Of a stretch of 25,623 bases of DNA, positions 15,127 through 24,252 are shown piece after piece. Position numbers and translations under genes: made by a program. The notes beneath the pieces were generated by a model, which was not told the DNA's origin, searched no databases, and saw nothing but the letters and a program-made list of their open reading frames with translations. The DNA is from an uncultured Prevotella sp. Its GTDB lineage: Bacteria; Bacteroidota; Bacteroidia; Bacteroidales; Bacteroidaceae. Every line of letters begins with the position of its first letter. Position 1 is the first letter of the stretch. Location of the stretch: assembly GCA_937877685.1 (NCBI GenBank), contig CALFGU010000071.1:1-25623 (forward strand), written 5' to 3'.

Positions 15127-16767
15127 TTAAGGGACAAGATACTTATCGCCTGTCTTTTCTATAATGGTCTTTCTGTATTTTTCAGGGAAACCATCGCGCT
15201 GAGGGGGTGCGGCTATGCCGTCAGGGGTCAAGTCAAAGCGCCCATTGGTTTCCTTCTTCACCACCATGTCATTAAATTTCACGATGATATATTCGCCCAA
15301 TTTCTTCCATTCTGACAACATGGTTTCAGCGGCAATAGAAGAGTAAGCGGTGAGCAAGTCAATGCCTTTCTGCTTGTTTTGCGCCAACTCTTGGAGTGCG
15401 ATTTGTTCAAAAACTTCTTGTTTTCTAAGGAAGTCATTTTCGATTTCTTCGCGCTTTTGTTCAACGGCGGGGAAGATTTGACTATAACGTGGGTACGTCA
15501 TATTTGCCACCCAGTTGCACACCCAAAAGGCCGAATTCCACGAGAAGTTCACGTCGCTCGCTTGAGGGTCGTTGAAACATGCGGGTGCCTTTGTCGCACA
15601 ACAATAAACGGGTACGTATGCCACCATATTTGCTTCGTCATTTCCCCACCACAAGATGCCACCAACTTCATTGGGCATGTCGGCACGGAGTTGGGCAATC
15701 ATCGTTGCACAAGCCTGTTGTGTGGAGATGGGGCGCTCGTTGAAATACGTCTTGCCTTCGTATTCCCATGTAAGAGGTGAGGGGCGATAGGGCATGTCAA
15801 ACACTCCTGCGCTACAATCTGCTTGTGTGTCGAAATATGTGCCTTCATAGTGGTCGCGCATGGAGTTCATGACGTCTTTAAGCGAAAGTTTTTGCTTCGG
15901 TTTGAAGTATAAGGGCATGGGTTTTTCTGTGTCGATGGCATAACCCTTGGCATATTCCAGATACTTATCCATGCCGTCCACCCATTTATTGTAAAAACTC
16001 CAAACGCGTGCTTCACAAAAGCGAATGGCGCTAAAATCGGCGGGAGCATACGCCGAAGAGAATGAGAATTCGCTATCCTTGCCAGAGAAATAACCCATTT
16101 TGCGGGCAAATGAAATGACATCCTTGCTGGCAATGACATTTTCCTTATCCTTGAGGTTGAACTGGTGGATGCGACTTTGGTTGGCATGACAAGCAATGCA
16201 ATCATCGGGGATGCGAACTGCCACCCAAACGGCACCCTTTTCCTTACCGCCCTTACCAATCATCTCAAGAATCCACGCCTCGTTGGGGTCGGCAATAGAA
16301 AAACTTTCACCACTACTTGCATATCCATATTTCTCAACAAGATCCGTCATTACGTGGATGGCCTCACGCGCCGTCTTCGCACGTTGTAATCCTAAGGTCA
16401 TGAGACTTACGTAGTCAATAATTCCTGTGGTGTCAACAAGTTCTTCACGTCCGCCGAAAGTGGTTTCCATGATTGAGAGTTGAAACTCATTGATATTACC
16501 CATTACGGCATAGGTTTGGGGTGCTTCAGGAATTTCACCGAGGTAGTGATTCGTGTCGCCATCAACGATCTGTCGCATAGTTCCAGCGGGATGCTTGGCG
16601 GCGGGAAAATGTTGCAAGTTCGTAAACATGCCGAAACTATCCATGCTATAAGTTATCATAACGGAACCATCCGCCGATGCCTTTTTCCCGATTAAAAAAC
16701 TAGTACAAGCTTCGCTCGTCATGAAGCCTGAAAGGAGTAAAAAAACGAATAATGATATTCTTTTCAT
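15127..16767 (-). CDS. secreted C69-family dipeptidase (PepD-like)
   Basis: From ATG 16765-16767 the product is 546 residues. A signal peptide (MKRISLFVFLLLSGFMTSEA) is followed directly by Cys21 in ACTSFLIGKKASADGS. In the C69 family this Cys becomes the N-terminal nucleophile after cleavage, so the protein should be exported and mature with Cys at position 1. Other family features are NINEFQLSIMETTFGGRE, DLVEKYGYASSGESFSIADP and EAWILEMIGKG. The enzyme cleaves dipeptides outside the cytoplasm. An extension to 16824 is possible only through TTG and would spoil the signal peptide. It is a single gene, divergent from yicC. Confidence 0.93.
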   Translation of the reverse strand: MKRISLFVFLLLSGFMTSEACTSFLIGKKASADGSVMITYSMDSFGMFTNLQHFPAAKHPAGTMRQIVDGDTNHYLGEIPEAPQTYAVMGNINEFQLSIMETTFGGREELVDTTGIIDYVSLMTLGLQRAKTAREAIHVMTDLVEKYGYASSGESFSIADPNEAWILEMIGKGGKEKGAVWVAVRIPDDCIACHANQSRIHQFNLKDKENVIASKDVISFARKMGYFSGKDSEFSFSSAYAPADFSAIRFCEARVWSFYNKWVDGMDKYLEYAKGYAIDTEKPMPLYFKPKQKLSLKDVMNSMRDHYEGTYFDTQADCSAGVFDMPYRPSPLTWEYEGKTYFNERPISTQQACATMIAQLRADMPNEVGGILWWGNDEANMVAYVPVYCCATKAPACFNDPQASDVNFSWNSAFWVCNWVANMTYPRYSQIFPAVEQKREEIENDFLRKQEVFEQIALQELAQNKQKGIDLLTAYSSIAAETMLSEWKKLGEYIIVKFNDMVVKKETNGRFDLTPDGIAAPPQRDGFPEKYRKTIIEKTGDKYLVP

Positions 16768-16812
16768 TTGTTGTAAAAACTTAATGTTTGTAAAAAAGGA
16801 ACGAAAACTCTG

Positions 16813-16851
16813 CAAAGTAAGCAATAATATCCCATTTTTTCTGTAAGTTTG
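16813..16851. promoter_or_regulatory. divergent promoter region for the C69 gene and yicC
   Basis: On the plus strand TAAGTTTG (16844-16851) followed by C fits the -7 consensus and lies 44 bp before the yicC start. On the minus strand TTACTTTG (16813-16820) followed by C differs from the consensus at one position and lies 45 bp before the dipeptidase start. No -33 box is found for either. The two elements face away from each other about 23 bp apart. Confidence 0.45.
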
Positions 16852-16895
16852 CGTGTAAAAATTAACAAATATTCCTCTTTAAAGAACCATTACTT

Positions 16896-17780
16896 ATGAT
16901 ACAATCCATGACGGGCTATGGTAAAGCCGACGTTACTTATAATGGTAAGAAAATACATGTTGAAATAAAATCTCTCAATTCCAAAGCGTTAGACCTTAGC
17001 ACACGTATCGCCCCCCTATATCGCGAAAAAGAAATGGAGTTGCGCAAACTCATTCAGGAAAACTTGGAGCGTGGAAAGGTGGATTTCAATCTTTGGATTG
17101 AGAAAGACACAACGGCCGTTGGTGGTGTTATTAATGCTGATGCCGTTGCGAATTATGTGGCACAGATGAATCAGATAAGCGCAGAGCGTCTAGGCGGTGT
17201 AGGATATTTGACCGAGAATATTTGGGAAACGTTGGTGCGTCTGCCCGAAGTGGTTCAGACCTCTGCCGTAGAAACTCTTGAACCCGAAGAATGGCAAGTC
17301 GTTTCTGAAATTGTGAATGAAGCAATTGCTCACCTCGTTGATTTCAGAAAACAAGAGGGAGAAGCGCTCTATGCTAAGTTCTGCAAAAATCTTGACACTA
17401 TAGAAGGATTGATGAAGCAACTCGAACCCTTCGAAGTTTCACGCGTAGAAAAGATTCGTCAACGCCTTACAGAGCGTCTTGCAGAACTGAAGGGTGTGGA
17501 TTACGATAAGTGTCGCCTCGAACAAGAACTCATTTATTATATAGAGAAACTTGACATCAACGAAGAAAAGCAACGTCTGACTAACCACTTGGAATATTTC
17601 AAGCAAACGATGCTTAACGGAAGTGGGCAAGGTAAGAAACTCGGATTTATCGCTCAAGAAATGGGACGAGAAATTAACACAACGGGTTCGAAAAGTAATC
17701 AAGCAGAGATGCAAAACATCGTTGTGATGATGAAAGATGAGTTAGAGCAGATTAAAGAGCAAGTTCTAAACGTTATGTAA
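16896..17780 (+). CDS. YicC family endoribonuclease
   Basis: A 294-residue protein beginning MIQSMTGYGKADV, the hallmark N-terminus of the YicC family, and ending in the DUF1732 domain (GKKLGFIAQEMGREINTTGS, then KSNQAEMQNIVVMMKDELEQ). E. coli YicC has been reported to be an RNase acting on small RNA. The length and both domains are intact. It is the first gene of a plus-strand unit with gmk 59 bp downstream, a pairing common across bacteria. Confidence 0.93.
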   Translation: MIQSMTGYGKADVTYNGKKIHVEIKSLNSKALDLSTRIAPLYREKEMELRKLIQENLERGKVDFNLWIEKDTTAVGGVINADAVANYVAQMNQISAERLGGVGYLTENIWETLVRLPEVVQTSAVETLEPEEWQVVSEIVNEAIAHLVDFRKQEGEALYAKFCKNLDTIEGLMKQLEPFEVSRVEKIRQRLTERLAELKGVDYDKCRLEQELIYYIEKLDINEEKQRLTNHLEYFKQTMLNGSGQGKKLGFIAQEMGREINTTGSKSNQAEMQNIVVMMKDELEQIKEQVLNVM

Positions 17781-17839
17781 TGACGTTGTAAGTTCTTCTT
17801 TTATTCTGACAATCATTTTAACTTAATCTATAGCACGTT

Positions 17840-18403
17840 ATGTCAAAAGTTATTATATTTTCAGCACCTTCAGGTAGCGGTAAGAGCACTATCATTAATT
17901 ATTTGATGCAACAGAATTTGAATCTTCATTTCTCTGTTAGTGCCACATCACGTCCCCCTCGTGGACAAGAACAACATGGTGTGGAATATTTCTTCTTAAC
18001 ACCAGATGAATTTCGGAAGCACATTGAAAATGGCGATTTCTTGGAATATGAAGAAGTGTATAAAGATCGCTATTATGGCACACTCAGCACGCAGGTTGAT
18101 TCTCAATTAGAGCGTGGAGAGAATGTCGTGTGTGATGTTGACGTTTTAGGCGGTATAAACATTAAACGTCATTATGGCGACCGTGCATTAAGTCTTTTTA
18201 TCCAACCTCCCTCAATTGAAGAATTGCGTAGCAGATTGGAAGGTCGTGCTACCGATGCTCCTGAAGTAATTAATGACCGCATTGCACGTGCCGAGTTTGA
18301 ACTTTCTCACGCATCTCAATTTGACGCCGTTGTCATCAACGATAATCTTGAAGTAGCGTTGAAAGAAGCATTGGATATCGTGAAAGATTTTCTTGAAAAA
18401 TAA
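17840..18403 (+). CDS. gmk: guanylate kinase
   Basis: Phosphorylates GMP to GDP with ATP. The 187-residue product has the P-loop APSGSGKST at 9-17, the GMP-binding SATSRPPRGQEQHGVEYFF region, the lid helix segment around LEYEEVYKDRYYGT and CDVDVLGG. Its length matches the family. It lies between yicC and a lipoprotein gene on one probable transcript. In many Bacteroidales nadD follows gmk; here a DUF4369 lipoprotein takes that place. Confidence 0.96.
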   Translation: MSKVIIFSAPSGSGKSTIINYLMQQNLNLHFSVSATSRPPRGQEQHGVEYFFLTPDEFRKHIENGDFLEYEEVYKDRYYGTLSTQVDSQLERGENVVCDVDVLGGINIKRHYGDRALSLFIQPPSIEELRSRLEGRATDAPEVINDRIARAEFELSHASQFDAVVINDNLEVALKEALDIVKDFLEK

Positions 18404-18428
18404 AACACATCGTTAATCATTTTTCCCA

Positions 18429-19130
18429 TTGAAGTTAATTCATAAAATAGTATTGCCTCTCCTTGCAACTCTTGCGTTAAACTCTTGCTCACGTCATTAT
18501 ACGATAGCAGGGGATGTGGCGCATGATGTTGTAACTGGTCGCATGCTTTACTTATCAGTTAACCAAGGTGTCGAAAAAGTTCATACCGTTGACTCCTGTC
18601 AAATCGTACATGGACGTTTCAATTTCATGGGAGAAACTGACTCCGTAGTAATGGCGCGTTTATACGTTGATCATGAAATGGTGATGCCCTTTGTTATTGA
18701 GGGCGGGGAAATGAACATCACGATAGATTATTACAAGAAGTCGGTTAAAGGTGGCACTCTCAATGAGCAACTGAATGTTTATTTCCATAAGATGTCTGAA
18801 CTTCAAACCCAGTGGGAAAATATCTGCGACCGACGCCTTCAACTCTACATGGCAGGGACTTTAAAACCTCACATACTTGCCGAACTTGATGCCCAAGAAA
18901 CAGAGGTTCTCAAGAAAATAGAATTAACGGAAACTAATTTCATTTGCGAGAATTATAAAAATCCTTTAGGTGCAGGCATGTTTCTTTTGCTCACAGAACG
19001 CCTGATGCTTCCTCAAATAACGCCTCAGATAGATGAAATTCTCAGAAACGCTCCTCCTGAGTTTCTTAATTCTCCCTACGTTGCCTCTTTCATACGCTTA
19101 ACGGGTTATAAGGTAAAACCGAAGAAATAA
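18429..19130 (+). CDS. DUF4369-type lipoprotein with TTG start
   Basis: A 233-residue protein. A basic start and hydrophobic stretch end in the lipobox LNSC with Cys20. Residues 24-110 resemble DUF4369, the beta domain often found before thioredoxin folds in Bacteroidetes (for example YTIAGDVAHDV, then GRMLYLSVNQG and FVIEGGEMNITIDYY). No thioredoxin CxxC domain follows; instead there is a helical C-terminal half. No ATG or GTG lies in frame before the lipobox, and a TAA closes the frame 18 bp upstream, so TTG 18429-18431 is the only usual start that keeps the signal peptide. It begins 25 bp after gmk and is followed by a strong terminator. Its role is unknown to me. Confidence 0.8.
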   Translation: MKLIHKIVLPLLATLALNSCSRHYTIAGDVAHDVVTGRMLYLSVNQGVEKVHTVDSCQIVHGRFNFMGETDSVVMARLYVDHEMVMPFVIEGGEMNITIDYYKKSVKGGTLNEQLNVYFHKMSELQTQWENICDRRLQLYMAGTLKPHILAELDAQETEVLKKIELTETNFICENYKNPLGAGMFLLLTERLMLPQITPQIDEILRNAPPEFLNSPYVASFIRLTGYKVKPKK

Positions 19131-19145
19131 TATGATTCAAATTAA

Positions 19146-19179
19146 AGAGGGTGTGCCAGTTGAATTTGGCACACCCTCT
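19146..19179 (+). terminator. terminator of yicC-gmk-lipoprotein unit
   Basis: A 13-bp perfect, GC-containing stem (19146-19158 with 19167-19179) closes an 8-base loop, 15 bp after the lipoprotein stop. The T-tract after it is weak (CTATTTG), but a T-rich flank exists on both sides, so it may also serve the minus strand. Bases 19180-19305 show no further feature. Confidence 0.85.
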
Positions 19180-19305
19180 CTATTTGTTGCGAATCCTTCG
19201 ATATTGACTACGCCAATATGTCATGATGATATGGTCCACAAATTATGAAATGACCATTCGTTTAATCGTATCACTAAATAATTATAGATTATAGGATAGG
19301 GGATA

Positions 19306-20181
19306 TTAATCGCGGAAGCGGCGAGTGAGTTCACCGAAGCATTCGATGCGGCGATCGCGGAGGAAGGGCCACCAACGGCGTACATTTTCTGAGCGCTTCA
19401 TGTCCACGTCAATCACAACGTTTACTTCCTCATCTTTCGGCGCACGATAAAGGAATTCTCCTTGCGGACCCGCTATGAAACTGCTACCCCAGAAGGTGAT
19501 TCCGTTAGTTTGACCTGATGGGTCGGGTTCGAGTCCTGTGCGATTTACGGCAATAACGGGTATTCCGTTTGCCACGGCATGTCCACGCTGTACGGTTGTC
19601 CATGCTTCGCGTTGGCGTTCTTGCTCCTCAGGAGTGTCTGATGATTCATAACCAATGGCGGTGGGGTAGATGAGGAGTTCTGCTCCGGCAAGCGCCATGA
19701 GGCGCGCTCCTTCGGGATACCATTGGTCCCAACATACTTGCACACCCAGTTTGCCGACACTCGTTTGGATGGGGTTAAAACCGAGGTCGCCAGGAGTGAA
19801 GTAGAATTTTTCGTAATAGGCAGGGTCATCGGGGATGTGCATCTTGCGGTAGGTGCCGGCAATCGTTCCGTCTTTTTCAAACACAACCGCCGTATTATGA
19901 TATAACCCTGGGGCACGGCGTTCAAAGAGTGAGGTGACAAGAACGATGCCTAACTTTGCTGCAATGGCACCGTAGAATTCCGTTGATGGTCCAGGGATGG
20001 GTTCTGCAAGGTCGCAGAGTTGTGTGTTTTCCGTTTGGCAGAAGTAGAGACTATTGTGCAACTCTTGTAGCACAACGAGTTCTGCGCCCTGTTGGGCCAC
20101 TTCTGTTATGTTTGCCGCTAATTTTTCTTTATTTGCTTGAATGTCAGCGGTGCATGTCTGTTGGATAATTCCTATCTTCAT
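19306..20181 (-). CDS. aguB: N-carbamoylputrescine amidase
   Basis: Nitrilase-fold enzyme that hydrolyses N-carbamoylputrescine to putrescine, CO2 and ammonia. From ATG 20179-20181 the product is 291 residues. The catalytic triad is Glu40 (VLQELHNSLYF), Lys113 (YRKMHIPDD) and Cys150 (GVQVCWDQWYPEGAR); the residues around each are those of AguB/CPA rather than of general nitrilases. The start lies 2 bp after the aguA stop, so translation is coupled. A longer frame to 20208 would require a TTG and overlap aguA. The neighbour supplies its substrate. Confidence 0.95.
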   Translation of the reverse strand: MKIGIIQQTCTADIQANKEKLAANITEVAQQGAELVVLQELHNSLYFCQTENTQLCDLAEPIPGPSTEFYGAIAAKLGIVLVTSLFERRAPGLYHNTAVVFEKDGTIAGTYRKMHIPDDPAYYEKFYFTPGDLGFNPIQTSVGKLGVQVCWDQWYPEGARLMALAGAELLIYPTAIGYESSDTPEEQERQREAWTTVQRGHAVANGIPVIAVNRTGLEPDPSGQTNGITFWGSSFIAGPQGEFLYRAPKDEEVNVVIDVDMKRSENVRRWWPFLRDRRIECFGELTRRFRD

Positions 20182-20183
20182 TT

Positions 20184-21239
20184 TTAATAGAGTTGCATGG
20201 TGGCACAATGGAGCGAACCGTGTTGCTTAATTAATGCAGAGCAGTTGATGCCAACGAGTTCATAACCTGGGAAAGCCTTAGCGAGTTGTTGTTCGGCTTG
20301 TGTGTCAAGTTCGGGAGTGGCATAAGTGGGGTAGAGCACGGCATTGTTGACCACAAGGTAATTGGCATAAGTGGCAGGGAGTCGTTCGCCGTCTTCATCG
20401 AACGCCGGAGTTGCCATGGGGAGTGGCACCAAGTTATAGGGTTTGCCTTCCTTTGTGGTGAACGTGAGGAGTTGTTCCTCCATGGCCTTCAATGCTTCAT
20501 AGTGTTCGTCCGTCTCTTCGGTGCATTTCACATAGGCAATCGTGTCATCGGGACAGATGCGTGCAAGGGTGTCAACGTGGGAGTCAGTGTCATCTCCCGC
20601 AAGATATCCATGGTCTAACCAAAGGATACGGTCGAGTCCGAACCATACTTTTAGGCGTTCTTCAATTTCCTCTTTGGTGAGGTCGGGATTGCGGTTGGGA
20701 TTGAGCAGACACTCTGAGGTTGTGAGGAGTGTGCCCTGCCCATCGCTTTCAATGCTTCCGCCTTCGAGTTCGAAGTCAAGGTGGTCAACATATTCGCCCT
20801 TGAGGACTTCGGAGCGGCAGAGTTGTTGTGTGATTTTATTGTCTAATTGCGCTTCAAACTTACCGCCCCATCCGTTGAATCGGAAATCAAGCAATTGAAG
20901 GTTTCCTTCGCTTGAAAGGCAAGTGATGGGACCATGGTCACGCGCCCAAGTGTCATTCGTGGGACACTCAAAGAGGGTGATGTTCCCAACGACGTGTTGA
21001 GGGAATTTTGTTGTTAAAAGTGCTTGTAATTCTTCGGGGTGGGGAGTTACAATGAGCAACTTTGTGCGTGATGCAATGGCGTAGGCCAATTGAAGGTAAC
21101 AATCTGTTACTTCATCGAGCATATAGTCCCAATCGGTGTCTTCGTGAGGCCATGTTAATTGCACCGCACTGACCTTCCCCCATTCTGGGAGCAGAACGGG
21201 ACGTAAGGGGCGTTGTTCTGTTGAAACGGTATGTGGCAT
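20184..21239 (-). CDS. aguA: agmatine deiminase
   Basis: Converts agmatine to N-carbamoylputrescine and ammonia, the step before AguB. From ATG 21237-21239 the product is 351 residues: LPEWGKVSAVQLTWPHEDTD at the N-terminus, TNDTWARDHGP, DFRFNGWGGKF, LEGGSIESDGQGT, and a C-terminal GSLHC with the nucleophile Cys345. The chosen start gives the N-terminus usual for the family. Upstream alternatives are an ATG at 21305 and a TTG at 21332; the latter falls inside a terminator hairpin and is unlikely. No speA-type arginine decarboxylase is in the window, so agmatine must come from elsewhere. Confidence 0.95.
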   Translation of the reverse strand: MPHTVSTEQRPLRPVLLPEWGKVSAVQLTWPHEDTDWDYMLDEVTDCYLQLAYAIASRTKLLIVTPHPEELQALLTTKFPQHVVGNITLFECPTNDTWARDHGPITCLSSEGNLQLLDFRFNGWGGKFEAQLDNKITQQLCRSEVLKGEYVDHLDFELEGGSIESDGQGTLLTTSECLLNPNRNPDLTKEEIEERLKVWFGLDRILWLDHGYLAGDDTDSHVDTLARICPDDTIAYVKCTEETDEHYEALKAMEEQLLTFTTKEGKPYNLVPLPMATPAFDEDGERLPATYANYLVVNNAVLYPTYATPELDTQAEQQLAKAFPGYELVGINCSALIKQHGSLHCATMQLY

Positions 21240-21331
21240 ATTTGTGAAATGAAAAGGTGCTACGTTATTGCCACGTGGGGTCGGGATAGGGATGGCGTAG
21301 GGCATAAATGAGATTACAACGTATGAATGCA

Positions 21332-21366
21332 AGGGCGCAACAGGGTGACCATTGCGCCCTCTTTTT
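21332..21366 (+). terminator. hairpin terminator between fkp and aguA
   Basis: AGGGCGCAA (21332-21340) pairs exactly with 21352-21360 around an 11-base loop, followed on the plus strand by five T (21362-21366). It lies 14 bp past the fkp stop. In the fkp direction the hairpin is preceded by an A-run but not followed by a T-run, so the best orientation by sequence is plus, where no gene is seen. Most likely it marks the fkp 3' end and acts in both directions. Confidence 0.65.
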
Positions 21367-21379
21367 GTAAGTGTGTGAC

Positions 21380-24193
21380 TTAACTTCTGCTTACTTGGAG
21401 TCCGCCTGTAGATACGCTCATGTCAACGAATCGTGCGTTGGGGGTGACGGGATTGTGCGTGAGGATTTCGCGGATGCGACGTGCAGCTTCACGGTCTTTT
21501 GCAATCATGTACATAAAGCCTCCGCCACCCGCACCGGGGAGTTTATAACCCGCGCAGAGGTCATCAATTCGACGTGCGATTTCTTCAATAACGGGAGGAT
21601 TGGTTCCCGCGTCAAGTGCCTTGTTTTGTTCCCAAGTCTGACGCACAAGTGCTCCAAATTTATTGATGTCGTTAAGTTGGAGAGTGTCGTACATTGTCAG
21701 GGCATGATTCTTCATCTCGTCAAGAAGTGCAAGGTGTTGCCCACTATTGAGGAACATGCCTCTCACAATTTCCGCAAGTATGTTTTTAGCCGTACGGGTG
21801 ACACCTGTGTAATAGAGCAAGTGGCAGGGGCGGAATTCTGCATCCGTAAAGAGTGTGTCAGGCGCCCATCTTACAGATGCGCTTTGGTCAAAACCTGCCT
21901 GAGTCTGAAGGAGTTTTACGCCTTGGAATACACCGCCATACTGGTCTTGCCAACCTCCGCCTGTGGTCAAGAGTTGTTCTAACACCAAGGTGCGGTTGCA
22001 CACTTCGCTCTTGTCCCAACCTAATCCGCAGAAGTCGGAGAGTGCGCCGAGCACGGTTGCCGCCAAGATGCTACTTGTTCCTAATCCCGAACCTGCTGGG
22101 ATTGCAGAGAGGAGGGTGATTTCGATGCCACAACCGAAGACTTCGAGTTGTTGTTTCAGGCTAGCGAATGTTTCCTTACCGAATCCAGGCATAAATCCTG
22201 CAAGCGTCAATGCCGCCTTGGGGATGGAGAAGGGAGAACCCACTTTATTGAATTGGCGGAGTTCTTCGTAAGTCTCAATGCGCTCAATAGCCCCAAGGTC
22301 GATAGAGCGACAAATGACAACGGGCTCCTTGCTGGGTTTTACATACACTTGAAGGGGTTGCTGACCGTTGAGTTCGATGGCAAGGTTTACGACATTACCA
22401 CCGCTCATCAAACTATAAGGAGGCGTGTCTGTCCATCCCCCAGCAAGGTCAATGCGCACGGCGCTACGTCCCCATACGATTTGGTCGTCATAAGTAGTCT
22501 TGCGCGGTGCGCTCTTGTGCTGAAGTGCGCTTTCCGTAAGTCCCTCTTGTAATAACTTGAAGGCGCGTTCATCCTCTCCTCTGAACATCGCATCGTGGAT
22601 GCGCGTCATGAGCGGTGCATCAATGGGGAGTGGTGCAGGTTGAGGAATATTTAATGTGCGATATTTTTGAGCGGTGTCGCTGAGGTCAAGTTGGTAGAAG
22701 ACACTCTTTTTCCAGTTTGAAGCAATCCCTTCAAGGTTGCCCTTCATCAGCGCTCTGCGTTGTGCAAAGAGGCGTTCAAGGTTTGCCTGGATGGAGATTT
22801 CATCTGCCGAAAGTCGGGGCAGATTTAAATAGATTTCAGTCAAATCTTTTGTGCCAACGGGTGCAATCATCCAGTTGAGAAGTTGGCCCATCAAGACTAT
22901 GTCGTTACACACGGGGAAGAGTTTTGCCGCCTGAATGTCTTGCCATTTTCCCATTTGCTCCTTGTCGATGCCACGCGCTTCCAACCATTGTTTCCAGGGT
23001 TTCTCAAGGAAGGTAACGTTCTCATCCTCGGCGCTACCTCTGAAGGCGTCGGTGTAACCATAGGGGCGCAATGCGTAGGCATCTTCACCAATGGGCACAA
23101 CGTCAACACACACACCGTCTTCTAACGTTATGTTCCAATCATTCTTGGGAATGCCCGTAATCACGTTGCGTGTGGTGAAATGGAAGTCCGCACCCAAATA
23201 TGAATTTTCCATCCACACGTATTCATTTTTCTCCGTAGCCTTGTTGACAATCGAGAGGTTTTGCGTGAACACAGAAGAGTGGCGCTTCACTGATTTTTGA
23301 ATGATGAAGCGTTGGTCCTTCACGCGGTTCTGAATGGATTCCGTGGAGGTGAGCAATTCGGGAGTAGTGCCAAAGTGATAGAATTCACCACCAGGAAGGG
23401 GGAGAATGGCAACACTTAAATCGGCCAACTCAGCATCCGGTTGTGAGGGATGTTCCCCAAGAGCGCATCCAAATTCAGAATACAAATCATAGGCTTTTGC
23501 CAATTTGCCATCCGCTTCAACGGGTGCCTTTTTAAACAACGCCTTCACCGCACGGTCGCTAAGAATCCACACACCAATGTCCATCAGTGTGTAGTGAGTC
23601 TGCATCAATTTTGCCTGCTCTGACGTGCTCGGTTTCTGAAGCATGAAATCTAAGCGATCGGGGGCATTTCTGTCAATTACAAACACACCATGATGACTTG
23701 CCAAAACAGGGTCCGCCCACATGCCGTAACACACCACATCTGCTTCAGGAATGTCCTGTAATTGCTCCGTTGCGCGGATGTAAACGTCACCGCTGGCAAT
23801 AAGCGTGCGCAGACTTTCGGGCGCTTTGTTCAGAATGCGTTCATAGAGGGGCATCTGAAGGTCAAGCAATGTTTGGTCCACACGTTGACCGCGTTGCCAA
23901 CGAAACACGGGGATGGGCGTCAACACCTTACCGCTCGGTGCATACATAGGCAAGCGTCTGCTCTGACCGCCAGCATGAAGCAGAATGCGCTTTTCCTCTG
24001 CCAACCATTGGTCAAAACTCTTGTCGCCAGCCTCCTGCTGATAGCAATCTTGAAGCAACCATGTTGTGCCACCGCCCGAACCTAATTTAGTTCCTGCGGG
24101 GTCAGACGTGCAAAAATATTCTTCTTTGCTGAGTTCCGAAATCTTGTGAAAACAGTCCACCAAGTTGGGTGGCAAGGAAAGTAATTTCTTCAT
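21380..24193 (-). CDS. fkp: bifunctional L-fucokinase/GDP-L-fucose pyrophosphorylase
   Basis: Salvages free L-fucose to GDP-fucose for capsular and surface glycans, as shown for Bacteroides fragilis Fkp. The 937-residue product is close to the 949 residues of that enzyme. The N-terminal half carries the nucleotidyltransferase motif HAGGQSRRLP (73-82) and KVLTPIPV (89-96). The C-terminal half is a GHMP kinase: VRIDLAGGWTDTPPYS (Asp582 is in this motif), the phosphate loop PAGSGLGTSS (about 699-708), and a third motif around KLPGAGGGGFMY near the end. The start ATG 24191-24193 follows a -7 type promoter by 51 bp. It is a single gene, flanked by a hairpin on its 3' side. Confidence 0.96.
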   Translation of the reverse strand: MKKLLSLPPNLVDCFHKISELSKEEYFCTSDPAGTKLGSGGGTTWLLQDCYQQEAGDKSFDQWLAEEKRILLHAGGQSRRLPMYAPSGKVLTPIPVFRWQRGQRVDQTLLDLQMPLYERILNKAPESLRTLIASGDVYIRATEQLQDIPEADVVCYGMWADPVLASHHGVFVIDRNAPDRLDFMLQKPSTSEQAKLMQTHYTLMDIGVWILSDRAVKALFKKAPVEADGKLAKAYDLYSEFGCALGEHPSQPDAELADLSVAILPLPGGEFYHFGTTPELLTSTESIQNRVKDQRFIIQKSVKRHSSVFTQNLSIVNKATEKNEYVWMENSYLGADFHFTTRNVITGIPKNDWNITLEDGVCVDVVPIGEDAYALRPYGYTDAFRGSAEDENVTFLEKPWKQWLEARGIDKEQMGKWQDIQAAKLFPVCNDIVLMGQLLNWMIAPVGTKDLTEIYLNLPRLSADEISIQANLERLFAQRRALMKGNLEGIASNWKKSVFYQLDLSDTAQKYRTLNIPQPAPLPIDAPLMTRIHDAMFRGEDERAFKLLQEGLTESALQHKSAPRKTTYDDQIVWGRSAVRIDLAGGWTDTPPYSLMSGGNVVNLAIELNGQQPLQVYVKPSKEPVVICRSIDLGAIERIETYEELRQFNKVGSPFSIPKAALTLAGFMPGFGKETFASLKQQLEVFGCGIEITLLSAIPAGSGLGTSSILAATVLGALSDFCGLGWDKSEVCNRTLVLEQLLTTGGGWQDQYGGVFQGVKLLQTQAGFDQSASVRWAPDTLFTDAEFRPCHLLYYTGVTRTAKNILAEIVRGMFLNSGQHLALLDEMKNHALTMYDTLQLNDINKFGALVRQTWEQNKALDAGTNPPVIEEIARRIDDLCAGYKLPGAGGGGFMYMIAKDREAARRIREILTHNPVTPNARFVDMSVSTGGLQVSRS

Positions 24194-24244
24194 AAAAAGA
24201 TAGTCGTTATTTTTTAAGAAACCTCTTTTTTACATGAGGTCTTG

Positions 24245-24252
24245 CAAAGATA
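24245..24252 (-). promoter_or_regulatory. -7 promoter element upstream of fkp
   Basis: The minus strand reads TATCTTTG followed by C, an exact TAnnTTTG match, 51 bp before the fkp start. No -33 TTTG is visible; a CTTG lies 17 bp further upstream. Confidence 0.5.

Noticed and set aside
16768..16824. Upstream extension of the C69 dipeptidase
   Set aside because: It starts at TTG, covers the putative -7 box and would bury the signal peptide.
21240..21332. Upstream extension of aguA to TTG 21332 or ATG 21305
   Set aside because: The TTG lies in a hairpin, and the extra residues do not resemble agmatine deiminases; the ATG at 21239 gives the standard N-terminus, though 21305 cannot be fully excluded.
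21371..21982. 203-codon plus-strand open frame
   Set aside because: It is antisense to the kinase half of fkp and only reflects codon bias of that gene.
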